In this document: positions 25,632 to 33,131 of the stretch, piece by piece
Layout of the letters: every line of letters starts with the position of its first letter
Position numbering within the stretch: the first letter of the stretch is position 1
Assembly (NCBI GenBank): GCA_964481195.1
Contig: CAYZTB010000019.1
Span: 1 to 48,796, forward strand
From: Palsa-948 sp964481195
GTDB lineage: Bacteria > Bacteroidota > Bacteroidia > Palsa-948
Reading direction: 5' to 3'
DNA length: 48,796 nucleotides
Translations under genes and position numbers: made by a program
The notes under the pieces: generated by a model
Told to the model about the DNA's origin: nothing
The model's input: the letters and a program-made list of their open reading frames with translations, nothing else
Databases searched by the model: none

Positions 25632-27419
25632 TTGAAACAGTATCTTTTTTATCTCTTCATGTTTTTTTCAGCGGAACATGCCTTTTCGCAAGGTAGTTTC
25701 ATATCTGTTCATCAGGAGCAATCCCTATATTACTCAAACTACGATCTGAAATCAGAAAACCTGTGGGATTCGCTACGCTATCATAAGGATGGCAAAGCAG
25801 AAAGAATCGAAAAAACAACTTTAGCCTTTGCCTGTAACCTGAATAAGAAAGTATATGGCTGGAATCCCTACTGGATGGGAAGCGCGTACCAGAATTACGA
25901 CTGGAATCTAATCTCAGATCTATGCCATTTTTCCTACGAGGTAGATGCAAGCACAGGAAATGCAAGCACCACCCATGCTTGGATGACCGATGCTGCTGTT
26001 ACAGCTGCAAAGGCCAATGGGGTTAAGGTAAGTTTGTGCGCCACACTGTTCAGCAATCATGCAACTTTTTTAGGAAGCGCAACAGCAAAGCAAGCGTTTA
26101 TCACAAATATTATATCAATGGTTCAGCAGCGTGGTGGCAGCGGGTGTAACATTGATTTTGAAGGGGTGCCTCTGTCGCAAAGCGCAAACTTCACCGCATT
26201 TATGATAGATCTTTGCAACCAAATGCATGCCGCCTTGCCTGGCTCCGAGATTTCAATTGCTCTTCCTGCTGTGGATTGGAGTGCAGTTTACAATGTAAAT
26301 GCCATGGTAGGCTATGTAGATCTGTTTATCATTATGGGTTACGATTATTACTGGAACGGAAGCACAACTGCGGGCCCTACCGATCCGCTATACAATTTTG
26401 ATCCTGGATATAAATATACCCTCACCAAGTCTATAACCTATTACCTGAATAAAAATGTTCCAAGAGCAAAATTGCTGCTTGGCCTCCCCTATTATGGCCG
26501 AGAGTATGTTACTACCTCCGCTTCTATACCTACAGCCGTGCTTACTCCACCAAACAGCACTACGCGTACTTTTAGTTTCGTTAAAAATAATACGAGCGGA
26601 AATTATATAAATCAGCAATGGGATCCCTTAGCATACGTACCATATTTTGCATTCAACACCGGAAACTGGAATCAATGTTTCATCAACAACGGCTACAGCC
26701 TTGGAAAACGATTGGATATTGTCAATCAGTTTGGGATAGGAGGAATAGGAATTTGGGCACTGGGATACGATGATGGTTATACAGATTTCTGGAACCGGAT
26801 ACGGGAAAAATTATCGGATTGCGGAACAGTTCCCTGCTCCGATACGCTATTTGACATGGGCGGACCGGGCAGAGATTATTTCGACAATGAAAACTACACC
26901 TACACGATCGCTCCTTCTGGCGCCACATCTCTCACTCTTGCATTTTCTGCATTTGATGTAGAATTAAATTTTGACACGCTTTGGATCTATGATGGGCCAT
27001 CTGCTTCTTCGACACTAATAGGTGCTTACACCGGAACAAATTCGCCCGGCACTATAAACTCGACAGGAGGGGCAATAACTTTACGTTGGGCATCTGATAA
27101 CGGCATACAAAAACCCGGATGGCGAGCAATATGGAACTGTGTATTAACAACCGGATTGGAACAAACCAGCAATCAAATAAAATTTACAGCTTACCCCAAC
27201 CCATTTAGTGAGCAAATCACTTGCACGCTCAACAGTCCGAATCTTTCTTTATCTGAAATAGAAGTGGAGATTTACAACGTCTTAGGAAAACGACTTCAAC
27301 AGATTTCCTCAAACAATTCATCAGTGAAAATAGAAAGAGCAGATATGCCTTCCGGGATATATTTTCTAAAAATAAACACTGCATCGGGGCAACAAATTAT
27401 AAAAATAGTAGCAGATTAA
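25632..27419 (+). CDS. Secreted GH18 glycoside hydrolase with CUB domain and T9SS type A signal
   Basis: Predicted secreted hydrolase acting on a GlcNAc-containing polymer (chitin or peptidoglycan-like). From TTG 25632 it has 595 residues and a good signal peptide (MKQYLFYLFMFFSAEHAFSQ); the frame extends to GTG 25575 but a promoter-like box separates the two. The GH18 barrel covers about residues 60-390; its active-site strand reads GCNIDFEG, with catalytic Glu177 and Asp175, and Asn at the second Asp of DxxDxDxE, as in YaaH/SleL-type members. GYDYYW and GIGIWALGYD are other GH18 strands. A CUB domain follows (about 402-505; FDMGGPG ... FDTLWIYDG ... GWRAIWNC), then a T9SS type A sorting domain (YPNPFSEQI ... 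MPSGIYFLKI). Confidence 0.9.
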   Translation: MKQYLFYLFMFFSAEHAFSQGSFISVHQEQSLYYSNYDLKSENLWDSLRYHKDGKAERIEKTTLAFACNLNKKVYGWNPYWMGSAYQNYDWNLISDLCHFSYEVDASTGNASTTHAWMTDAAVTAAKANGVKVSLCATLFSNHATFLGSATAKQAFITNIISMVQQRGGSGCNIDFEGVPLSQSANFTAFMIDLCNQMHAALPGSEISIALPAVDWSAVYNVNAMVGYVDLFIIMGYDYYWNGSTTAGPTDPLYNFDPGYKYTLTKSITYYLNKNVPRAKLLLGLPYYGREYVTTSASIPTAVLTPPNSTTRTFSFVKNNTSGNYINQQWDPLAYVPYFAFNTGNWNQCFINNGYSLGKRLDIVNQFGIGGIGIWALGYDDGYTDFWNRIREKLSDCGTVPCSDTLFDMGGPGRDYFDNENYTYTIAPSGATSLTLAFSAFDVELNFDTLWIYDGPSASSTLIGAYTGTNSPGTINSTGGAITLRWASDNGIQKPGWRAIWNCVLTTGLEQTSNQIKFTAYPNPFSEQITCTLNSPNLSLSEIEVEIYNVLGKRLQQISSNNSSVKIERADMPSGIYFLKINTASGQQIIKIVAD

Positions 27420-27423
27420 TCGG

Positions 27424-28320
27424 ATGAAAGTTTACAGTTTACTTATTTTTCTCTCCTTATCATTCACAAACTTTTCTTTTTCACAAGATGAGAGCGAAAA
27501 GCCTAAAAAAAAGAAAATAAAATTTCAAGCCGGGCTTTTGGTTGGATCCCTTTTTGCAAATAAATATTCTACTACGCTCTACGATGGGTACGGGTACGAC
27601 CAGGAAGGAAAAAAAAATAATTTCATCAACAGCTTCATGTACCGCAGAATTGTGGTGGAATATGGTGGAGGCTTTGGTCAATCCGATCAAATTGCAGAGG
27701 CATTAGGCGTAAACCCTGGCGAATGGTCGTTTGACCAAACCGATATGCCCCAAGGAGTGAAATACAATCCCGCTTTTGTGCTTGGCTTACAGCTGAGTTT
27801 CCCGGTTTCAAAAAAAGATGCCTTGCTTTTAAACGTTAACGCAATCCGACTTTCGTTAACGGGAAATTTTTCTATTGTTATTACCACCCCACCCATTGGC
27901 CCTCAACAACCGGGCTATCAAAATATTCAGGCTTTTGAAATTAAAGGCAACGAACAACGACTAACTATTCAAACTGGTTACCGAAAAATTCTCGGGGATG
28001 ATGATATTGTAAATTTTTTTGTTGAAGGAGGCCCTTCGATAAATTTTACAAAATATTTAGGAAACTCCCTTGCAATCAATAACCTTCATATTGATTTAGG
28101 AACATACTATACTCAATCATTTTATACAACGTACAGAGCTAAATACCTAACAGGAATGGGGCTTGGAGCTTTTGCTGGATTGGGTGTAGATATTGCTGCT
28201 AATCCAAACTGGAACATGCAGCTGGTTTATTCACCTTCTGTTGAAAAAATAAACATTGGCGAAAACCCTAAGATGAAACTTCAGCACACACTGGCTCTGC
28301 GTGTTTTTTACAATTTATGA
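27424..28320 (+). CDS. Outer-membrane beta-barrel-like protein
   Basis: A 298-residue protein of unknown function. The signal peptide (MKVYSLLIFLSLSFTNFSFSQ) is followed by a Lys/Glu-rich linker (ESEKPKKKK) and then alternating hydrophobic strands ending in LQHTLALRVFYNL; the aromatic/hydrophobic C-terminus is typical of outer-membrane barrels. It starts 4 bases after the GH18 gene, so the pair is probably co-transcribed; a link with uptake of GH18 products or with surface retention is only a guess. The convergent 28324 gene ends 3 bases away. Confidence 0.75.
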   Translation: MKVYSLLIFLSLSFTNFSFSQDESEKPKKKKIKFQAGLLVGSLFANKYSTTLYDGYGYDQEGKKNNFINSFMYRRIVVEYGGGFGQSDQIAEALGVNPGEWSFDQTDMPQGVKYNPAFVLGLQLSFPVSKKDALLLNVNAIRLSLTGNFSIVITTPPIGPQQPGYQNIQAFEIKGNEQRLTIQTGYRKILGDDDIVNFFVEGGPSINFTKYLGNSLAINNLHIDLGTYYTQSFYTTYRAKYLTGMGLGAFAGLGVDIAANPNWNMQLVYSPSVEKINIGENPKMKLQHTLALRVFYNL

Positions 28321-28323
28321 AAA

Positions 28324-28791
28324 TTATTTTTTAGGGAAATAAATCTGCAGCCCTATATTAAATCCAAGCGAGGAATTTTTGCTGTCCCCTAAATCCGGAA
28401 TGCAATAATCCAACAAACCTTCTAGCGCTACGTATTCATTTAAGAAGACTCCAACACCATGGCCACCACCAAAACCAAATTGATCATTTTTAATACTGCC
28501 GGTAGTAGTATTGGTGTATACAAAACGAGAATGCAGAAAAAGCGATACCGCGTTTATTTTTACGTAGGCGCGCATAAAGGGTCCCACACTTACTAAAGAA
28601 GTCGAAGCATTATAATATGAAAATGCCATTCCCGCTGCAAGTTTATTAGCAAAAAAATATCCAATATTGGGATTAATATAAAAAGTACTGCGGCTATTTG
28701 CAGATTGAAAGCCCATATTTCCCCCAACCATCCAACTTCCCTTATCAAGCTGCGCCATGGCATCCATTGTAAGTATTGTAAAAATTACCAA
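28324..28791 (-). CDS. Small outer-membrane beta-barrel-like protein; signal peptide interrupted by a stop
   Basis: The mature part (after DAMAQ) looks like a small outer-membrane barrel: GSWMVGGNMGFQS, NPNIGYFFANKLAAGMAF, GHGVGVFLNEYVALEG and a C-terminus LGFNIGLQIYFPKK. The coordinates given start at TTG 28791 (155 residues), which leaves a hydrophobic but uncharged leader. Nine codons further upstream, in the same frame, ATG 28818 begins MKKTI, then TAA (28801-28803), then LFTLVIFTILTMDAMAQ. Together these read as a classical signal peptide broken at codon 6. The gene may be a recent pseudogene, or translation may start at TTG with weaker export. No named family is recognised. Confidence 0.65.
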   Translation of the reverse strand: MVIFTILTMDAMAQLDKGSWMVGGNMGFQSANSRSTFYINPNIGYFFANKLAAGMAFSYYNASTSLVSVGPFMRAYVKINAVSLFLHSRFVYTNTTTGSIKNDQFGFGGGHGVGVFLNEYVALEGLLDYCIPDLGDSKNSSLGFNIGLQIYFPKK

Positions 28792-28863
28792 CGTAAAAAG
28801 TTAGATAGTTTTTTTCATAGTTCTATACTTTTATTAACTATATAGAAATAATTCCATCAACCA

Positions 28864-29586
28864 TTAATAAACTAATTCACCGCCCAAATTATTCATCTGG
28901 TTTAATATCCAAGATTGGCGCTTCAATATATAGCTACTAGGCTTAATGGCGGAATATTTTCTGGGCGCAGGTAATACTGCTGCTAACAAAGCGGCTTGGC
29001 TCCGTGTAATTTTTTTTGCTGATGTTTTATAATATTGCTGAGAAGCAGCTTCTACTCCGTAAATACCATCGCCAAATTCTATTACGTTTAGATAAACCTC
29101 CATGATTCGCTCTTTGTTCCATATTAATTCAATTAAAAAAGTAAAATATACCTCCAATCCTTTTCGAATCCAGTTTCTGCCGTCATAAAGAAAAACATTT
29201 TTGGCAGTCTGCTGACTGATTGTACTTGCTCCACGCTTGCGTTTGCTTTTCTCGTTATGTTGTAATGCTTTTTCAATAGCATCTAAATCAAACCCATGAT
29301 GGCTTAAAAAGTTTTGATCTTCGGAGCACATAACTGCCAATTGAAGATTGGGAGAAATATTTTCTATTGAAGCCCAATCTTTTTTAAATCTAAATATTCT
29401 TTTTTCATCAGCAATTTGCTTTACTCCCTGCACAACCATAAAAGGAGTAATTGGAATTGGTAGCCAACGAAATACAATTACCGATAAAATGCTTATTGCA
29501 AAAAACCAAAGTAAGAAGCGCTTAATAAAATGAAGAATCCTTTTGATAAAGTTTTTCACTTTACAAAAGTAAGTTATTAGCTTCAT
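28864..29586 (-). CDS. mtgA: Monofunctional biosynthetic peptidoglycan transglycosylase
   Basis: Polymerises lipid II into glycan strands at the inner membrane. The 240-residue length suits MtgA. One transmembrane helix (LLWFFAISILSVIVF, about 28-42) precedes a GT51 domain. Conserved motifs are visible: SEDQNFLSHHGFD with the catalytic Glu, KRGASTISQQTAKNVFL, W-x-RKGLEVYFTFLIE, WNKERIMEVYLNVIEFG and SQAALLAAVLPAPRKYS. No transpeptidase domain follows. The start is uncertain: ATG 29586 is used here, but a -7-like TACTTTTG (29564-29571) lies within the first codons and GTG 29559 would give an equally normal N-terminus (MKNFIKRILHF). Confidence 0.94.
   Translation of the reverse strand: MKLITYFCKVKNFIKRILHFIKRFLLWFFAISILSVIVFRWLPIPITPFMVVQGVKQIADEKRIFRFKKDWASIENISPNLQLAVMCSEDQNFLSHHGFDLDAIEKALQHNEKSKRKRGASTISQQTAKNVFLYDGRNWIRKGLEVYFTFLIELIWNKERIMEVYLNVIEFGDGIYGVEAASQQYYKTSAKKITRSQAALLAAVLPAPRKYSAIKPSSYILKRQSWILNQMNNLGGELVY
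29564..29571 (-). promoter_or_regulatory. Candidate -7 box (TACTTTTG, minus strand) near mtgA start
   Basis: Exact TAnnTTTG match between ATG 29586 and GTG 29559. If used, mtgA would start at the GTG almost leaderless. It could be coincidence. Confidence 0.3.
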
Positions 29587-29647
29587 TAGTAAATCAGACT
29601 ATAAATATGTAACAGATACATAAAAATAACTTTGTGAAACTTCGTGT

Positions 29648-29690
29648 CTTAGCGCCTTTGTGGCAAAAAATACGCCACTAAGGCACAAAG
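29648..29690. repeat. Imperfect intergenic inverted repeat
   Basis: Arms CTTAGCGCCTTTGTGGC (29648-29664) and GCCACTAAGGCACAAAG (29674-29690) are inverted with three mismatches over 17 bases and a 9-base spacer. A shorter perfect palindrome TCTCC-TTC-GGAGA follows at 29719-29731. Phrases of this type recur in intergenic regions of some Bacteroidota, which suggests a dispersed non-coding repeat; only one copy is in this window. Confidence 0.5.
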
Positions 29691-29826
29691 TCTCAAAGGG
29701 TCTCTAAATCTCCGTAGGTCTCCTTCGGAGAGTCCTTTTCGATAGGAAGCTTAGGATCGGACAAAGAAACACAAAGAGTAGTATATTTATTTAACAATAA
29801 CTCATTAAAACAAATATAATCTGAGC

Positions 29827-30513
29827 ATGAAATCTAAATTACTCCTACTACATGGCGCACTGGGCAGCGCAAAACAATTCGAAGCTCTTATTCCACTTCT
29901 GAATTCGGATTTTGAAATTATAACTTTAAATTTTGAAGGGCATGACGGATTAATATCCAACAATGATTTTTCAATTCAACTATTCACACAAAATGTGATT
30001 GGCTTGCTAGATACCAAAGGAATAAACTCAGTAAATATATTTGGCTATAGCATGGGTGGATATGTAGCATTAAATTCTGCCTTAGAATACCCTAATAGAA
30101 TAAATAAAATTGTAACACTGGGCACTAAATTTGAATGGAGTCCTGAATCTGCATTAAAAGAAATTAAAATGCTTAATCCCGAAAAGATTGAAGAAAAAAT
30201 TCCGCAGTTTGCCGAAAAACTAAAAAAAGAACATTCTTCGGAAAATTGGAAAGAGGTTGTAAATAAAACCTCACAACTCATGAAAGGATTATCTGAAGGA
30301 AAAGCAATCACGAATGATGATTTTAAAAAAATAAATCACGAAGTAACTATTGGCATTGGAAAATTAGATACCATGGTAAGTATCAAAGAATCAGAAATGG
30401 TTTGCAACTTTTTACCAAATGGGAAAATAGCAATACTGGAAGGAGTTCCGCACCCTATTGACAAAATCGATGCGCAACAGTTGGCCAAATTTATTAGGGA
30501 ATCCTTCTTCTAA
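29827..30513 (+). CDS. Alpha/beta hydrolase
   Basis: A cytoplasmic alpha/beta-hydrolase-fold enzyme of 228 residues with unknown substrate. The oxyanion region LLLHGALGSAKQF (6-18), nucleophile elbow GYSMGGY with Ser75 and the late His209 in EGVPHPIDKI are visible; the acid is probably Asp in GKLDTMV. The short lid domain is Lys/Glu rich. Nothing in the neighbourhood indicates the pathway. Its stop codon is 1 base from the stop of the convergent PorP/SprF gene and no terminator separates them. Confidence 0.85.
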   Translation: MKSKLLLLHGALGSAKQFEALIPLLNSDFEIITLNFEGHDGLISNNDFSIQLFTQNVIGLLDTKGINSVNIFGYSMGGYVALNSALEYPNRINKIVTLGTKFEWSPESALKEIKMLNPEKIEEKIPQFAEKLKKEHSSENWKEVVNKTSQLMKGLSEGKAITNDDFKKINHEVTIGIGKLDTMVSIKESEMVCNFLPNGKIAILEGVPHPIDKIDAQQLAKFIRESFF

Positions 30514-30514
30514 A

Positions 30515-31483
30515 TTAATAATGAAACGTAGGACACTGGGCCGTTTTAAATCCTCCAATATCATCGGCACTGCTAAATGGGGAAGGCGAAAGCCCTAACA
30601 TAAACTCCTGGGTATTTGCAAACCCTACTCGGTAGGGGGCAATACTAAAATCGTACGATACACCAATCACTAATTTATCAAACCTATATTGAACAATGGC
30701 AGCTATGGCATCAAAGTGCCTATACATTCCGCCTACTGCAAAATTTTTATTTAAATAGGCAACCATGCTGTAATCAAATGATGGCAACGTGGCAACATTA
30801 TATTTCACTTGCAACGATTGCAGCACCAACAAATGTGGTTTGGGCCACCACTTACGCGAAGCAGAAAAATAAAAATGAGGCTGCAACTTAGTTGGGGAGC
30901 CTATCATACTAGAACCCTGCTTAACATTGTATTTGTATAAGTGCCTTACAGATAAATCTAAGGTCCAAACGCTATTAAAAAATTTTATGCCCGGAATAAA
31001 ATCAGGATAAAGCCAAACATTCCTTGCGGAAAGTACTGGATCTAATGGGTCATTTATTCTTAGTCCGTACCGCTTTGCGCCAACTGCCATTCCAAATGAA
31101 ATAAAACCTGCCCTCGCCATTCTTTTTAAATAAGTATAAGAACCATAAAAATCATCTACTTTAATTTTAGCGCCCATCTTATCTCCTTGCCAAGCAAACC
31201 CTGCGCCATGCCATCCAGAGTTCAATCCCCCTCCTCGCCTTCCAAAATAAGTTGTCAAATTAATAAAAGATGTTACAGGCATATTTTCAAATCCTACCCA
31301 TTGCCTACGCATACCTACCAATGCATCTAACTTATTATTGTATGCCCCGCATGCAGCAGGGTTAATGCCGTAATTATTTAACATAAACTGCGTGTACTGA
31401 GGAGTTTGCTGGGCTAATAAAAGCGAATAGCCATTAGCCAAAAGGGAACAGAAAATAAAAATGACCAAATTCTTTATCATCAA
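30515..31483 (-). CDS. PorP/SprF family type IX secretion membrane protein (second copy)
   Basis: A 322-residue outer-membrane barrel protein. The signal peptide ends near LLAQQTPQYTQFMLN, and the family motif YTQFMLNNYGINPAACGAY is clear (QYTQ-x-x-x-N-x-x-x-NPA). RRQWVGFENMP and strand-like segments follow (GVSYDFSIAPYRVG). It is the last gene of a minus-strand triad: TPR protein, SprB-like type B cargo, then this protein, so it should serve the 31545-32357 cargo. It is clearly diverged from the first copy at 18334. Confidence 0.93.
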   Translation of the reverse strand: MMIKNLVIFIFCSLLANGYSLLLAQQTPQYTQFMLNNYGINPAACGAYNNKLDALVGMRRQWVGFENMPVTSFINLTTYFGRRGGGLNSGWHGAGFAWQGDKMGAKIKVDDFYGSYTYLKRMARAGFISFGMAVGAKRYGLRINDPLDPVLSARNVWLYPDFIPGIKFFNSVWTLDLSVRHLYKYNVKQGSSMIGSPTKLQPHFYFSASRKWWPKPHLLVLQSLQVKYNVATLPSFDYSMVAYLNKNFAVGGMYRHFDAIAAIVQYRFDKLVIGVSYDFSIAPYRVGFANTQEFMLGLSPSPFSSADDIGGFKTAQCPTFHY

Positions 31484-31544
31484 ATTAAATATTTATTTTC
31501 CATATTCTTTTTGTTCTCACTTATTAACTATTAACTAATAACTA

Positions 31545-32357
31545 TCATCTCACCACAGTAACACTTCCTCGCTTTGAAGCCTTCTGCTTATCATCTTTAT
31601 CCTGATAAAAAAAATAGTAATACACTGCATCAGGCACAGGTAATCCTAAGTAGCTTTTCCCATCCCAACCTTCGTAAGTTCCTTTATGCTCAAACACTTT
31701 CGTCCCCCATCTATCAAAAATTATTAAGTGTGCATCCGGAAAAAACTGACTGTTTGCAATAAACCAAGTGTCGTTAAATCCATCTCCATTAGGAGTAAAA
31801 TATGGATCAGCTTTTACGAAACATCCTTCTTCCTCTAAAGTATAAGCAAAACTTGCAGAGCAATTATTTGCATCCGTTATTATTACAGAGTACGCGCCTG
31901 CAACTGCCTGTGCTACAACTTGGGTGGTATGACCTGTGCTCCAGGCAAAAGAATAAGGATTAGTTCCTCCGGCTGGCAAAAGGACAATATTTCCATTGTT
32001 GGTACAAAATGGAGAACTAATCTGCTCTCCATCGTCAATGGGTAATGGCTCTAACACTTGAAATACAAATGTTGAATCCTTTAAGGCATTATCCGTTACA
32101 ATAAGAGAATAGGTCCCTGCTCCTAAAAATGAAATTGAGGGGGTAGTCTGCCCATCCGGCAGCCATTGGTAAGTATAAGGCAACAGACCTCCCGAAACAT
32201 TTACCGAAATTGAACCGGTAGTATCTCCTGAGCATAGCACATTGGAGATGGATTGCGTAATTGTAAACTGAGAGAAAGTAAGAATTGGAGAAATACTTAA
32301 CACAACACAAGCTGCTATGTTTCTGAAAAATTTCTTTATGGTAATAGTTGCATTCAT
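31545..32357 (-). CDS. SprB-repeat protein with T9SS type B C-terminal domain
   Basis: A 270-residue predicted surface protein. A signal peptide (FRNIAACVVLSISPILTFSQ) precedes two SprB-type repeats of about 70 residues: SNVLCSGDTTGSISVNVSGG ... GTYSLIVTD and SSPFCTNNGNIVLLPAGG ... GAYSVIITDANNCS. The C-terminal about 85 residues form the gliding-motility-associated domain (DPYFTPNGDGFNDTW ... FDRWGTKVF ... GWDGKSYLG ... VTVVR), the T9SS type B signal. Its ATG directly follows the TPR gene stop codon (TAA-ATG), and PorP/SprF lies 61 bases downstream, so it looks like a miniature version of the giant adhesin system. Confidence 0.93.
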   Translation of the reverse strand: MNATITIKKFFRNIAACVVLSISPILTFSQFTITQSISNVLCSGDTTGSISVNVSGGLLPYTYQWLPDGQTTPSISFLGAGTYSLIVTDNALKDSTFVFQVLEPLPIDDGEQISSPFCTNNGNIVLLPAGGTNPYSFAWSTGHTTQVVAQAVAGAYSVIITDANNCSASFAYTLEEEGCFVKADPYFTPNGDGFNDTWFIANSQFFPDAHLIIFDRWGTKVFEHKGTYEGWDGKSYLGLPVPDAVYYYFFYQDKDDKQKASKRGSVTVVR

Positions 32358-33086
32358 TTACTTACAAAATACATTGCTTAATTCTTCGGCTTTTATGCTG
32401 CCCACTTTAATAGCTTTACTCAAATCTTCGCAGGCAGATTCTTTTTCCTTGTTCATATACTTAACGGTTGCCATTCCAATGTACGCTTCTATATTTTTAG
32501 GATCTAGTTCGGTAACTTTTTTATAGTCGGCTATTGCTTCATAGTAACTACCACTGACGTCTTGCCAATAAGCTCTACTATAATAAGCTTCTGTATAATC
32601 GGGCTTAAGTTCAATGGCCTTCCCTAAATCATCTATGGCATCACTGTAGTCACCCATGTATGCTTCTGCAATGGCTCTGTTGTAATATATCTTCGGGTTT
32701 TGAGGATCTAGTTCAGCCGCTCTACTCATGTCTTTTACAGCTCCAATCAAATCTTGCTTAGTAGCTTTTGTTATTCCTCTGTAAAAAAAAGCATCAGCAT
32801 ATTTTGAATTTATTTTTATTGCCTTGTTAAAATCATCTACAGCATTTTTCAAGTCTCCAGATTTCAAATAGGCAATGCCGCGAAGGCAATAAGCAGAGTC
32901 ATAATCAGCTTTTTGTGAAATAGCTTTAGTGCACTCTTCTATGGATTCTTGGTAATCGCCAGCATTTTCCTTTTGCTTCGCTATGTGAAGAGAATTTACA
33001 TGTGTGTTTTGGGAGTAACACATCACCTGAGCAGAATTCCAGAAAAAAGAGAAAAAAATAAAAGTTAGAATGAAAACATTTTTCAT
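32358..33086 (-). CDS. Periplasmic or secreted TPR protein
   Basis: About 242 residues when started at ATG 33086, which gives a clean signal peptide (MKNVFILTFIFFSFFWNSAQ); the frame extends to 33110 but the extra residues carry no useful signal. Six TPR units of about 34 residues follow with the A-x-x-DF/DL-KAIEL-P-YxxAYYxRG pattern. TPR repeats mediate protein contacts; next to a type B cargo and PorP/SprF it may help T9SS export or surface assembly (inference). Its stop codon abuts the cargo's start codon. purL lies upstream after 45 bases with no evident terminator, so the promoter of this unit is unclear. Confidence 0.88.
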   Translation of the reverse strand: MKNVFILTFIFFSFFWNSAQVMCYSQNTHVNSLHIAKQKENAGDYQESIEECTKAISQKADYDSAYCLRGIAYLKSGDLKNAVDDFNKAIKINSKYADAFFYRGITKATKQDLIGAVKDMSRAAELDPQNPKIYYNRAIAEAYMGDYSDAIDDLGKAIELKPDYTEAYYSRAYWQDVSGSYYEAIADYKKVTELDPKNIEAYIGMATVKYMNKEKESACEDLSKAIKVGSIKAEELSNVFCK

Positions 33087-33131
33087 TTTACATTCAATGT
33101 GTGCTATCAATTATGTAATGAATAATCTGAT

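Noticed and set aside
29648..29731. Rho-independent terminator between mtgA and the hydrolase gene
   Set aside because: Both flanking genes start, rather than end, at this region, and no T-tract follows the hairpins.
31484..31544. Tandem TTAACTA-like repeats between the SprB-like and PorP/SprF genes
   Set aside because: Very short low-complexity sequence; not enough to call a repeat element or regulatory site.
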